Positions 40,100-51,411 of a stretch of DNA of 64,000 nucleotides are shown here, one piece after another. Where the stretch lies: assembly GCF_026262505.1 (NCBI RefSeq), contig NC_067207.1, forward strand, positions 4,224,252-4,288,251, read 5' to 3'. Below the pieces are notes generated by a model. That model searched no databases and was not told the origin of the DNA. It saw only the letters and a list, made by a program, of their open reading frames with translations. The first letter of the stretch is position 1. The number at the start of each line of letters is the position of its first letter. This stretch comes from Trichomonas vaginalis G3. Its lineage: Eukaryota > Parabasalia > Trichomonadida > Trichomonadidae. Both the position numbers and the translations under genes were made by a program.

Positions 40100-40600
40100 T
40101 GATGAATGGATAACTCTCTCAATTATTCAATTTTGGCTTCCTCATCATTAACTATCACTCAAAATCTAATATATAAAGGCATAAACAGCCTAATCTTCTT
40201 TTTAATTCATATATTAAGATATAATAATGCTAACTTTGGAGAATTAACGCTTAAATCAATTATATCTACAACCATTAGAAATATTTAAAATTGTCATCAT
40301 TATCTGCATATTTATTTCTAACAATCTCATTTATTTCCGTATGTTAACGAAAAATAAATACAAATAATTAAATTTCTTTAAATGAAGCTAATCAAATTCA
40401 TAGGACAAATGAAAATTATAAATTGTTGTATATGGATTTATATTATTGATATTTTGAAATGTTAATTTTGAGAAATATATCTTAAAACATGAATTATGAA
40501 GAAATGTATGTATATTATGTCTCAAATTATAATATTTTGAGTGGTGTTGCATGATGAGGAAGCCAAAATTGAATAATTGAGAGAGTTATCCATTCATCAT
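40100..40600. repeat. Asymmetric 500-bp centre of the fold-back unit, with empty Maverick site
   Basis: Ends are inverted (GATGAATGGATAACTCTCTC and its complement, extending about 48 bases), like a small inverted-repeat element; the interior is not symmetric. The same 500 bases, in the opposite orientation, are split by Maverick 1 in unit 1: 9,881-10,057 plus 33,641-33,968, minus the 5-bp duplication, gives the same length. Confidence 0.85.
40422..40426. other. Unoccupied target site corresponding to Maverick 1
   Basis: Single ATTGT within AAATTGTTGTATATGG. Joining the two Maverick 1 flanks across one ACAAT gives exactly the reverse complement of this place, so this is the pre-insertion state. 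Confidence 0.9.
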
Positions 40601-40925
40601 TTCAAAGTTTTGTATTAATTGAGATGTTTACAAAATGATTTATCAGAAATCAACGTATTTCATTTTGATTGATTTTATCAAAGTGATCGAATATGATATA
40701 TACATATCATTTTCATGAACTTCGACTGAAAAATTGTTGATGGGATTCAAAATTGACAAAGACGATTGGCCGGATAATTGTTATAAAAAAATTTTTTATC
40801 GTGTATGAAAATAAAACATATAAATCGTTTGTATGTTGTATGTTATATCTATGTAAAAATCATATTTTCATTCAATTGATATTCATTCAAAAAATTTTAG
40901 TCACATCATCTTTCATTTTTCAACA

Positions 40926-41643
40926 ATGAGTTTCGATAAACCATTCGTCAACATTCACTCACTGATCTCACTGAACGGCAAGATGGTTGGTCCATATTGG
41001 AACACAGAAAACGGCAAAGCATCTATGAGTGACTATGAGTGGACATCAGCAAGCTACAATATCGATGCATGGCTTTGGGGAAGGAAGACATTCGACGCAG
41101 TCCTCCCATCGACAGAGAACCCACCTGTCAATCCTGACGAAAAAGAATGCCCAGATGGCGACTACTACGCTGTCACAGATGCGAAAGCATACGTCGTCGG
41201 AATCGATCCATCAGGAAAGCTCCCATGGGACAGAAACACGATCAAGTTCAACGAGCGCCCTGAAGCACACGTGATCGAGATTTTGACTGAGAAGGCGTCA
41301 CCGCAGTACAAGAACTTGCTCAGAAGACTCAACGTTTCTTACATCGTCGCAGGCAAGGAAGACGTCGACTGGAAGACAGTCATGTCAAAGCTTAAGAAAG
41401 ACTTCCACATCAACGTCCTCTCAGTCGAAGGCGGAGAGGATGATCAACTGGAGCGTTTTGAAAGCTAAGATCGTTGATGAAGTCAGCCTCCTATTGTCTG
41501 CAACAGCAGACGCAACGAACAGCGTTTCGCTATTCGAAGCAAATCCCTATATGATGAACACTGACCCTGTAGAATTCACACCCAAATCGATAGAGAAGAT
41601 AAACTCGAACGGAATATGGATAAAATACACTCCAAAATACTAA
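40926..41643 (+). pseudogene. RibD C-terminal domain gene, copy 4, frameshifted
   Basis: Same sequence as copy 2 (Glu at residue 72) except for a one-base insertion near 41,434 in the VEGGG coding region, which ends the frame after 180 residues. The nucleotide-binding turn and the last strands are lost, so the product should be inactive. The shift could also be a sequencing error, as the rest is unchanged. Confidence 0.85.
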
Positions 41644-41743
41644 TGAATATAAATAAAATTATCATTTTCTTTTTTAATTTACTCACTTAAGAATTGTTGT
41701 TTTGCGGCCATATAACTTTTTAAGATGTATGTATGAAATAGAT

Positions 41744-44197
41744 CTACATTAAAATAAATACATAAAGATAAGAATTTTTGACAGGTCTATAAGTATTAGC
41801 ATTCTTGCATGTAATCAAACCACAGTCTTTCATAGATGTGGGACTAAGGCCGCTTGTTTCAACAAGAGATTGCTTGAATGATATGTTCTGATTCTCAACA
41901 GTAACACCGCAGTTAAGATTCGTGCATCCGGTAAAGACTGACTGATCAATACTCTTCACGCAGATAGGAATATTAATGTACTTGAGGGATGTGCAGTATG
42001 CAAAAGCAGAATGCCCAATGCTTTCAATGGAGTCATCTGGGATCATGATTCCAACAAGTCGCTTGCAGCCGTAGAATGCACTCGATGAAATAGTTCGGAC
42101 ATTCTGTGAGAAACAAAAGAATTTAATTAATGAAGCTGGAGGGAAGCAGATTAACTTGCTCCTGTTCTTGTCAAAGAGGGCACCATTGTCGATAACAAAG
42201 AAATCGCTGTCAACACATTCAATCTTGCTCAGCGATACGCATCCTTCGAAAATAAAGTTACCTATTTTCTTGAGAGAGCATCTTGGTGGAATTGTGAATG
42301 TCTCCATTAAAGAGCACCTACGGAATGCATAGTTATCTATAGTTTCTGTAGAAATAGGAACAGTAAAAGATGATATCTTGGAAGACTCAAAGGAGTTTGA
42401 GCCAATGTTCATGATACTGTCTGGCATGTTAACAATTTCTCGAAGAGAAGTGCACTGGCTGAATGAGTACTGACTAAGATTGACCATTGAACTGTGTGAT
42501 GCAAATGTGACAGTGGATATCTTTGTGTTAGAGAAAGCATAAATACCAATATATTTAAGAGTTGATGGAATATTGATACTCTCTAGCAAGATACAATCAT
42601 TGAAACACCGCATGTCAATACTAACAATGCCTTCGCTCAATGTAAATGTTTTGAGGTGTGAACAACCACTGAACGAGTATGAATCAATTGTTGCACTACC
42701 ATCACATCGACTGAAACTAATAATCTCGAGATTGACACAGTTTTCGAAACATCTCGTTGAAATCCGCGTCAGTTTGCTGCCAAAGAAAACTGATTTGAGA
42801 GATGTGCATGATGAAAATGCACTCTCACCAAAATAACTAATTGAGTTAGGAATCTCAATAGATGAAAGCTTTATGCATTCAGAAAATGTTAGTGATTCGA
42901 TAGTTTTAAGTGTAGAACCTGATCGAAATTCAATCTTTGTGAGATCTTTCATCGATTTGAACGCTTCTGCTCGAATGGTCTCAACACTACTAGGTATAAC
43001 ATATGAAGTCAGTTTTTCAAGACACATAATCAATATAGTTTTATCGAGATTATACAAAATCTTCTGATCATCGATAGAAAGTTTTGCAGTACTTGGGAAT
43101 GTGATGTTTACACTCGTTGGGAAACACGAACCTCCTAGATTTGATATTTTAGAAGGTAATATAACATCTTTCAAATATGGACATCCTTCAAACGCATGTG
43201 CTCCAACAGATATAACATTCTCTGGTATTGTAATACTTGTAATATTTGCTATATTAAATGCGTATACAGGAATGGCTGATATTCCAGAGCCAATTGTAAT
43301 TTCATTCAAATGATAGCTTCTGGAAAATACACCATCGCTCATAAATGTAACAGAATCAGGAATTACTACTGATTTGAGCCGTGTTGTTGCAAAAGACCAA
43401 CCATTCAATATTTGCAAATTTGGAGGAAATTTAACTGTTTCAATCAGAGAATCAATGAATGCACAGAATTCTATTGTGGTTACTGAATTTGGAATTTCAA
43501 ATGAAGTACTATGATTTGCAGGAAATTTCACAAGAATTGTCTTATCGAAACTATATAAAACTCCATCCATTATAGAATAGTATGGATTTGATGGATTTCC
43601 AACAATCGTTCTTAATGTTTTAGAAGTTTCAAAAGCATTTCCAGCTAAGGATGAAACACCTTTTGGAATAAATATTGTCTCTATGATAGTTGCATAAAAT
43701 GAGCCAGCTTCGATTTTTTGTAAGTCAGAATAATCTGTAATTGTAACTGATTTTGGTTGCCAATTGTATGCAGAACTACTTTCACCAATTATCTTAACTT
43801 TATTCGGGATATTTATGGATTTGATGGAACAAGAAATAAAACATTTTGTTGGAATTATCTCCAAATTGGATGGAAGGATAACATTTGATAAACTAATGCA
43901 ATTTGCAAATGCATTTATCCCAATAACAGTCAATAATTCACAATTGGAAAAATCAATTGAGGGTAATTTTGAACATTGTGAGAATGCACAATCACCGATT
44001 GTTGTAAGCTTTGATCCTTTCGGAAATGTAATAGATGATAGTGTATTTGCGCTTTCTTTGAAAGCATATTCGGTACAAACTTCTTTCTCTGAAGTACCAT
44101 AAATGGTTTCACAATCAACATGAAGAACAAAATTTGTAACATCTTTAACCGACAATAAGATTCTGTTATTATTCCCATAGGTTTCATTAACAACCAA
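41744..44197 (-). CDS. BspA-like leucine-rich repeat protein (long copy)
   Basis: 817 codons open. More than 25 TpLRR/BspA repeats of about 23 residues with the LKSVxIPxSVxxIGxxAFxxC pattern fill nearly the whole length; the C-terminus (SYLYVFILM) has no clear membrane helix. No signal peptide is visible. The frame begins at TTG with no in-frame ATG, and the start-proximal sequence is shared with the plus-strand copy, so either the true first exon or codon is lost or the copy is 5'-truncated. The family is thought to mediate host-cell or bacterial adhesion. Maverick 2 begins only about 95 bases upstream and may have removed the promoter. Confidence 0.8.
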   Translation of the reverse strand: MVVNETYGNNNRILLSVKDVTNFVLHVDCETIYGTSEKEVCTEYAFKESANTLSSITFPKGSKLTTIGDCAFSQCSKLPSIDFSNCELLTVIGINAFANCISLSNVILPSNLEIIPTKCFISCSIKSINIPNKVKIIGESSSAYNWQPKSVTITDYSDLQKIEAGSFYATIIETIFIPKGVSSLAGNAFETSKTLRTIVGNPSNPYYSIMDGVLYSFDKTILVKFPANHSTSFEIPNSVTTIEFCAFIDSLIETVKFPPNLQILNGWSFATTRLKSVVIPDSVTFMSDGVFSRSYHLNEITIGSGISAIPVYAFNIANITSITIPENVISVGAHAFEGCPYLKDVILPSKISNLGGSCFPTSVNITFPSTAKLSIDDQKILYNLDKTILIMCLEKLTSYVIPSSVETIRAEAFKSMKDLTKIEFRSGSTLKTIESLTFSECIKLSSIEIPNSISYFGESAFSSCTSLKSVFFGSKLTRISTRCFENCVNLEIISFSRCDGSATIDSYSFSGCSHLKTFTLSEGIVSIDMRCFNDCILLESINIPSTLKYIGIYAFSNTKISTVTFASHSSMVNLSQYSFSQCTSLREIVNMPDSIMNIGSNSFESSKISSFTVPISTETIDNYAFRRCSLMETFTIPPRCSLKKIGNFIFEGCVSLSKIECVDSDFFVIDNGALFDKNRSKLICFPPASLIKFFCFSQNVRTISSSAFYGCKRLVGIMIPDDSIESIGHSAFAYCTSLKYINIPICVKSIDQSVFTGCTNLNCGVTVENQNISFKQSLVETSGLSPTSMKDCGLITCKNANTYRPVKNSYLYVFILM

Positions 44198-44290
44198 ATT
44201 TTTGAAAAAGAATATTCAAAACAACCGCTTTTGACATTAACCTTATTTTCATGACGAAATGAATTTTAAAATATAATAATTTTAAATAAT

Positions 44291-44351
44291 AGAAAAAAAA
44301 AAGGTAGTGGGGCTTCCAGGCGCGTTGCGCCCTCTAGCCCTGAAGATGTTT
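44291..44351 (+). repeat. Maverick 2 left terminal repeat with hairpin
   Basis: A-run followed by a hairpin at 44,309-44,340. The outer arms match Maverick 1, but the inner stem is GGCGC/GCGCC around GTT. Confidence 0.85.
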
Positions 44352-44375
44352 AGTATAAATGAAGTTTTTATTCGG

Positions 44376-44407
44376 AGGGCTTCCAGGCGCGTTGCGCCCT
44401 CTAGCCC
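44376..44407 (+). repeat. Second terminal-type hairpin, Maverick 2
   Basis: Repeat of the GGGCTTCCAG-stem-TCTAGCCC design with the same GGCGC/GCGCC stem, about 67 bases inside the first. Confidence 0.8.
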
Positions 44408-44474
44408 ATAAAAAATTTCTGAGGACGAGCCAGCCGTTGACTTTTTTGTATAGCACTCAAAATAGTATAACTTT

Positions 44475-44574
44475 GTCCGGACAAGTAAGGGTCTATCATC
44501 GCTACAGGAAAAGTTACAGGCGTTCCAAGGAAGTATACTTTGAGAAGCCTTTTCTCCCTTATAGAATGAGATAG
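44475..44574 (+). pseudogene. Maverick 2: small basic protein
   Basis: Counterpart of the start of the 10,266 region, with SGQVRVYHRYRKSYRRSKEV and a short end LPYRMR. Here it is not joined to methyltransferase sequence. Very basic, possibly nucleic-acid binding; treat as a fossil. Confidence 0.45.
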
Positions 44575-44682
44575 GACGGTTATTTTACAAAACTGACAAC
44601 ACTTTGACCGAGTAGTTTTTTGTGCTGAACAAATAGTGTCATATAAACATCTGTCAAAAGCCGCTTTTTAACTTCACTTAAA

Positions 44683-47600
44683 ATGCCACGTAAGCTACGT
44701 AAGAATATACGTAAGAGGAAGGGAGCATTGAAACATCCAATAGTAAAACTGACACCACAACAACAGTTGCAACAACAAATGCTGAATGACCCCACTATGT
44801 TGCAACAAATGTCAAGCAATCCTATGCTTTTAAACCGAGTTGTTGGTGCACAGAGTGGAGGTTTAAGAGCGGCACTTTTAGCGAAAATGGCAGGCTATGG
44901 TGGAGCTGCAGACGGAACAGCTTATAACCCTCAAAGTCAAATGAATTTGAGTTCACTCAAAAATCAAATATCAGATGTCAAAAAGTCAAACATAGACATA
45001 CAGAAGCAAATAAGTGAAAACGAAAAGAAACTAGAATATGACAGACACACAAAGAAACTCAATGAGTTAAACGTAGAGAAAAAGAAGAAAGAAGAACAAC
45101 TGAAAGAACTAAGTACAGAGGAATATGCGAAAAAAGTGTCAGAAAAAGCAGCAGAAGTAGCAAAAATGGAACAAGATGTTATAAATTTGAAAAACCATAC
45201 TACTCAATATAAAGTACTGAAAGATGAAGAAATAAAACAAAAAGCCCTGAAGACATATATGGATAGCGATGAGTATAAAAAAGAAGTTGAAGCAAATGTA
45301 AAGGCAGAAAAACTTTTACAGTTGCAAAACCAAACCGTACAGTATGAAAACTTAGCACAAGAAAGTAAAAATAACGACGCAGCCATGCAAAAGGCAATGA
45401 AAAGCGCAGAATATATAAAAGCTAACAATGACTGGTTAGATGCCCAAGCCAACGCTAAAGCAGCCCAACTTATAGGGTCAATAAGGACAAAAATACAAGC
45501 GGATGAAGACAGTTCAAATGAAGCTTTAATGAATGCTGACTTTAAGAACGCCTTCGAAGCTCTTCATAGTAAGGTGAAACTAGTGAACGACTTCTCATCT
45601 GGAAAGAAACTGAAGTCTGAAGGTTTCGACAAAGAGTTAAGAGAAGTAGCACAAAATATGACGAAAATAACAGATGCAGCAACGAGACAGGCAGTTCAAA
45701 GTGCCTATGACGCCGTTAGAGCAACTGTTGTGGAAAGTCAAGAAAAGAGTTACAACAGACCAAAACAGACCTAGTAAATGCTTTCTTAAAAACGAAAAGT
45801 CAGGTAGGACATTATGCTGCAGATGGAACATATGTGCCAGCTGGTGGAACTTATATACCAGCTGGTGGAACTTATATACTAGCTAGTGGAACCTATATAC
45901 CACCAAACCCTCCAAGAGAAGCACCTGCACCAGGACTACCTAAAACATTTACATCGTCACATGGACACAGACACAGGCATGCACTAAAACCAGCACAACA
46001 ACCACCTCCACAACCAGCACAGCAACCAACAGTTCAAAACCCTGCACAACAACCACCTCCACAACCAGCACAGCAACCAACAGTTCAAAATCCTGCACAA
46101 CAACAACCACAAACAGAGCAAGGACATAAAAGAAGTAGAGAACAAGGAAACCAAGAATTCTTAAAAATGCTAAAGGAAGATTATGGTTACCCAAATACTC
46201 TTGACTTTAGTGACAGATATAAAGAAGCTATTAGAAAGTTCAAGGAAGGAAATACTGACCCGAACCTATTTAGCTTTATGGCTCAGCACCAAATGGGATA
46301 TAATTTCAAACCTGGAAAATACAAACTCGCTAAGGAATATGATTTAATAGCATATCATCCAAATGACATGACTGAATTTACTCCGAGATATTTGGTGTCA
46401 GAGCTAAATGACAATTCAACTCTCTTCATGAAACGCGTAAAAAATAGAGACGGAACGAAAGAAGAAAGGTTTATGAGTCCGGATGACTTAGATAGGGAAC
46501 TTGTTAAAAACGGTCTCGGAATATATGAAATGCCAGCAGATGAGGTACAAGAAACTCCACAGGAAGAAGTTCAGATACAACCAGACATGGAAGAAATAGT
46601 TCAGCAACAACAGCTAGAAGAGCCTGAAGGAAACGAACAAGTCCCTCCTTTGGAAACTAACTTCACAGAACTAGATGAAGATTTGGAACAGCCGAAAAAT
46701 CTTGACCCTCAACAAGAGTATGAGGTGAATATGGAATCTTTCCAAGAGTCTAAGAAAAATTCGGCTGACATGGTAGAAGAATATCGAAAAATGTTTGCCG
46801 ACATACAAAAGACTCCAACACCAGATGAAAATATTCAGCATAGAATGGAAGTACTGAAAGAAAATGTACGCAAATACAATAACCCTTTTTACTTACGACC
46901 ATATAACGTTCAATCTTTGGCTGAACTCGGTGAAAATAAAAGGTTAAATTTCAACAAAACATATAGAAATGAAACATTGTTTAAAGTTCATTCAGAACCT
47001 AACCAATATGGAAACAAACCTACTTTTGTTTCTGCAGACTATGGAACTACAATGAGATGGGGTCATAAAGCTAACCCGGATAGGTGGTTCATAAACTTAC
47101 AACCACAATTCCAAGAAGTTGTAGACGCAATGGAAGTGAATGGTGAACCAGATATAGCTGGTATTTTCAGCGCGGCTTTAATGCCATTGAAAGATATGAA
47201 ACATGCAGATATTTTGGACCAGTATGAAATGAACATGGCTGATGGAAATATAACACCTGACGTTCTAGAACATTTATCTCAAAGAACTACACAGAACCAT
47301 AAAGATGGTATATTTGGTGAAGAGTTTAGAAAGAAAGTTAGGGAGACAGAAGGAAGAGAACCTATTGTACATGACCTTGCAAACGAAAGTTACAAAATGT
47401 CATAAAAACTTACTTTGCAGACAATGAACCGAGAAGGGATGAATATTTAAGAAAACTCAAATGGACAGTACCAAATGAAATGTTAGTATTGAAAAACATG
47501 TTCCTTGACAAAATAAAACCAACTACAGAAATAAATGACGCAAGACTGAAAGATTGGGTAAAAGCTTTCCCATTCACAAAAGATATTATTGGTAACATGG

Positions 47601-48039
47601 AAAGAAAACCAGAATGGCTACAAAAACATATATTTGGAAACGAGCTTATTCCATATGGACAAGCTCTGTTTGAAGAGCTTGAACCGGAAACTCAGGAAAG
47701 AGTCATGCAAACAATAAGCGAAGACTCAAATACAAACTATGACAAAATCTTTCTAGGATATAGGTTACCTGAGATGGGCGACCAGAGCCCAAAGGCAAAA
47801 AGGACATGGGAAATTTACAACATACTAGGTGAACATGAGGCAAAGATGCAACAACTTGAAGCAGAGGCAAGTTACCAAAAGCGACACCAAAGAAGAAGAG
47901 AAGAGTAGAACAAAGTGAAAGTAGTGAAGAAGTAACTTCATCTAGTGAAAGTAGTGGCAATGAAGGAAAAAGAAGAGTTAAAAACTCAGCCAGGAAGAAA
48001 GTAAAGCTTGGTCCGAGTGGGTTTTATTATGACATATAA
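44683..48039 (+). pseudogene. Maverick 2: large coiled-coil, P/Q-rich structural-type protein
   Basis: Counterpart of 10,550-14,010 with the same order of parts: basic N-terminus, Lys/Glu coiled coil, GGTYIPA repeats, PAQQP tract (about 45,985-46,110, clearly shorter than in Maverick 1), globular half and basic Ser/Glu-rich end. It stops about 30 bases before the capsid gene. Broken. Confidence 0.6.
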
Positions 48040-48071
48040 ATCCAACTATTCTATATTTTTACCCATATGAA

Positions 48072-49679
48072 ATGTACGCCGCTCAGAATATAACGCCAAC
48101 AGTTTTGGATGCCATGAACGGAAATGTTTCCGAATGGTATAACGAATGCGACAATGCCATTAGAAGGTCAGAAATAGTTCCTGGAACTTACGAATATACA
48201 ACTGCTGTTTCTTATGGAAACGTAGGTGAGTTTGGAGAAGGTTCTTCAACAACAGTAGATATTGCTTGCGACAGGTTTCATATTATTTCTATTGACAACT
48301 CATTCTTATACGTGGAACAAGACATTGAAATAAAACCTTCTGCCAAGTTGTCTGACAAGAAAGGTTGCAATGGAATTTTCTATGTCGGATACCAATATTG
48401 CTCCAGAAGTTTTCATGGGATATAAGATATATTCTAACTCTGACTTAGTTCAAACAGTAACATGGGCAAACTATGAATGGTTCGCTTTGAGAAACTCAGT
48501 ACAACCACAAGCTAGAGAACAAACAGACCAGTATGCAACTATTGAGAAATAAGAAGACTTGACCCTAACGTTCCAGGAGTTTATGTTAACCTTTCTGGTT
48601 CAGATGGAACTGCTGCCACTAAAGTAAAACTGAAACTTAGAGTTCCTTTGTCATCTTTCCTCATCTTCAGGTTTTTAAGATACTTGCCAAACTGGGCAGG
48701 AAAAATTTCTATTGAACTTACTCCAAGCAAAAATAACTTAGTCATTGCACCAACACAAGACCCATTCACTATTACAGACGTAGAGGGAACAAATAAAACG
48801 TCATTCGCCGACTTTTGCAAAGACAAAGTTGACTTAGACTTTGGTTTCTCAAACTTCAACACTGAAGTAAACTATTATTCAATGCTGCTGGAACTGCTTG
48901 GGACCCAGTTAAGTTCACATGCGAAAAATTTGAATGCAAGAGAATAGAAAGCAGACTTGCAGTCTATATGTTGGACCCAGATATTTCAAATGCTTTAGCT
49001 GCCAAATATATTGCAGTTCCACTTATGTTCCCTATACACCAAATATCTGTCAAAGACTTTGCAGGTGAAGTTGGAAACCAAAGTGCTGACCCAGGTGCAA
49101 GAACAGATATTGCCTTAACAACTGCAATGAAACATGCAGATACTATGTTTGTACTGTTCAGACGAACTATAAATGACTATTCTTGTTTCTACAACCCCGG
49201 TATTAAATATCATATAAACATAGATGGCAAATATTATCCAAGAGAAGAATATTCTACAGTTGAGGATATGAGGTCATACAACTTGACATTAGATGCTATG
49301 AACTTTAACAACAACTTCACAACAACCATTAACCCTGAAATGCAAAGTTCTATTATGCCATATGTGAAAGTATGGACCCATACAGGAAGTCAAAAAACTC
49401 AATATACAAATGGAGACCGTTCAAACTTTTGGCTTGGCATTCCATTTGCTGACTCAGAAGACTTTTATGGGTGGTATTTCAACTGTTGGTACAGTTCAAA
49501 TACAATATACTGGTGACAGAGACGGTCCAGATGAATTGAAAGCAAAGAAGTTTACAAAACCAATAGCACTTTTCACGGAAGATGCTCTTTTGAAGATTCG
49601 TTCGATGAAACTTGCTGGGGCTCCTCAGATTGGTATAACGACAGCTTCCATCGAGCAGATTTTGGCAGCAGGTCAGTAA
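48072..49679 (+). pseudogene. Maverick 2: major capsid protein (double jelly-roll type)
   Basis: Counterpart of 14,025-15,632, with the same MYAAQNITPTVLD start and a C-terminal end SIEQILAAGQ. Broken. Confidence 0.7.
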
Positions 49680-49991
49680 GTTGTTCTTGAACTGACTTCT
49701 CTCCGTCAAATATTGACAGTACGCCAGTTTTGACATAATATTGTATTATAAACTTACTTTAGAAATATCTGTAAGTTTTGAAGTTATATTTTTGTCTGCT
49801 TCAAGAACTTTCACCATTTCAGTTATACCAACTTTCTTTGCTTTATGAAAATATTTTGGTTCAGCAAAGACTGCTATTCTATAACATTTTCCATTGTTTG
49901 TGTAAAGAACTATTCTGTCAATGTATTTGTATTGTTTGTGTGTGTAAACTTTGTTTTGCTTCAATTCGAAGAGATACTCAAATACGTCCAT
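49680..49991 (-). pseudogene. Maverick 2: small minus-strand protein, unknown
   Basis: Starts MDVFEYLFELKQNKVYTHK at 49,991; counterpart of 15,630-15,940. Its 3' limit against the capsid gene is uncertain. Broken. Confidence 0.45.
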
Positions 49992-50009
49992 CTTTTTATT
50001 CTAAGTAAA

Positions 50010-50589
50010 ATGTCATTTCCGAAAAATAGAAGCGTAAGTGTTTCAAAAGGTTTAATGGCGGTGGCAGATGTGAAGTTAAATTCACCAACTCAAACAAACA
50101 GTCAAAGTGTTGTTGTCAATGTCAAAGACAGAGATGTTGAAGTGGGAAACCATACGAAGACCAAGATGGTATAACAATAGTTCCTGTAAAAGAACAACCA
50201 ACATACCCTGAAGTTAGCAGAGACTTAAGTTCTGTTGCAATATTCGAAACGACTACCAACAACTGAAAGACAAACTTCAAACTCAGGAGAAGATTTGTCA
50301 AGCTTTGGGTATAATGTTAAACTTGGTCGAACACAACCCTGTAAAAGTGAACTCATATGTCATTGCACCTCATGAAATTTGAAAGAACTATTGAAACTTT
50401 TGACAGAGGCAGACGATATAAACATCAAAGAAATAGAACCCGACGTTAGTTGCTGTGGTGTTTCATATAATGTCATTGACAAGATATACGTTATGAAAGG
50501 AGGTGAAACGTTGAACTTAAAATATAGTTTCCAGACGTTATAAAAATAAATTTGACGACCACAACATTTCATTAAAATTTATTTGCTAA
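50010..50589 (+). pseudogene. Maverick 2: conserved protein between capsid and penton
   Basis: Counterpart of 15,959-16,541, same MSFPKNRSVSVSKG start. Unknown function; broken. Confidence 0.5.
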
Positions 50590-50593
50590 GTAA

Positions 50594-51382
50594 ATGGCAG
50601 AAGACACAATGGTTTATACTATTACGACTAAAAACCCTGAGTCATATATATTCTATAACAACAAACTTACAAAGTCCTCAAGGACGATATTGTAAACTAA
50701 CCTTAAACACCAATGACGACTAAAGCTTGTTTTGCTCTTTTGACCCCAGAAGATTTTATTGTTGTGAATGGTAAAAAATACTCCTTTGAAGATACTTACT
50801 CAGATATACCACCAACAGGTTTTGTTGACTTATTTAATACTTTAAGGACGAGTGTAACATGTGCTGCAACTAGAGCAGGTTTCATTATGTTTGGATGTCC
50901 GACTGAGTTTACTATAAACAATATGAGCTATAATACAAAACTTATATCTGGTTTTACTACCAACAGTTTCCTATAACAGGAAAAAGGTGTCATACAAGGA
51001 ATGTCTGTTCCATTGACTTTAAGTACACCTTTTTATATTGTTTCAAACTTAGGTTCAAAGTGTTATTCGAATGTCGACAGAAACTACTATGACCAAAAGA
51101 TACTTATGCGTATAAAATAACACATTCTCATGCTGGTTTGCCTATTGTTCATTCGAATGCAGAGTTTCAGCTTTAGTAAACTCAAACACTTTAGCAAACA
51201 TAAACTTAACCTTAGTTGACGCAAACTTTGTTCCTGTAAAACTTTTATGTCCTATGTATTTGTCAATGACGGCAGAAAGTTTCGAATTGGAAGATGCAAC
51301 TGGTGAAAGTATTGTATTACAAGAACAACTTCAACAACAAATAGCTCAAGAACAACAAATGCAACAAATAGCTCAAGAATAA
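50594..51382 (+). pseudogene. Maverick 2: probable penton protein
   Basis: Counterpart of 16,546-17,351 with the same strand-rich body and Gln-rich tail (shorter by some residues). Broken. Confidence 0.5.
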
Positions 51383-51411
51383 AAAAAAATATTTTTTTTA
51401 TTTTTATAAAA

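Larger units (their letters stand above)
38981..41686. repeat. Fold-back unit 2 (RibD inverted pair), uninterrupted
   Basis: A 2.7-kb inverted repeat starting GTGAGTAAATTAAA and ending in its complement. Each arm holds a RibD gene transcribed outwards from the centre. The symmetry continues past the unit into BspA 3' sequence on both sides. One arm has an extra T/A-rich stretch near 39,868-39,917. Confidence 0.88.

Noticed and set aside
8794-41686. Whole duplication block as a pure assembly artefact
   Set aside because: The units differ by real markers (residue 72, flipped centre, extra small element, T/A-rich insert, one occupied and one empty site), which argues for true copies, although only long reads can settle it.
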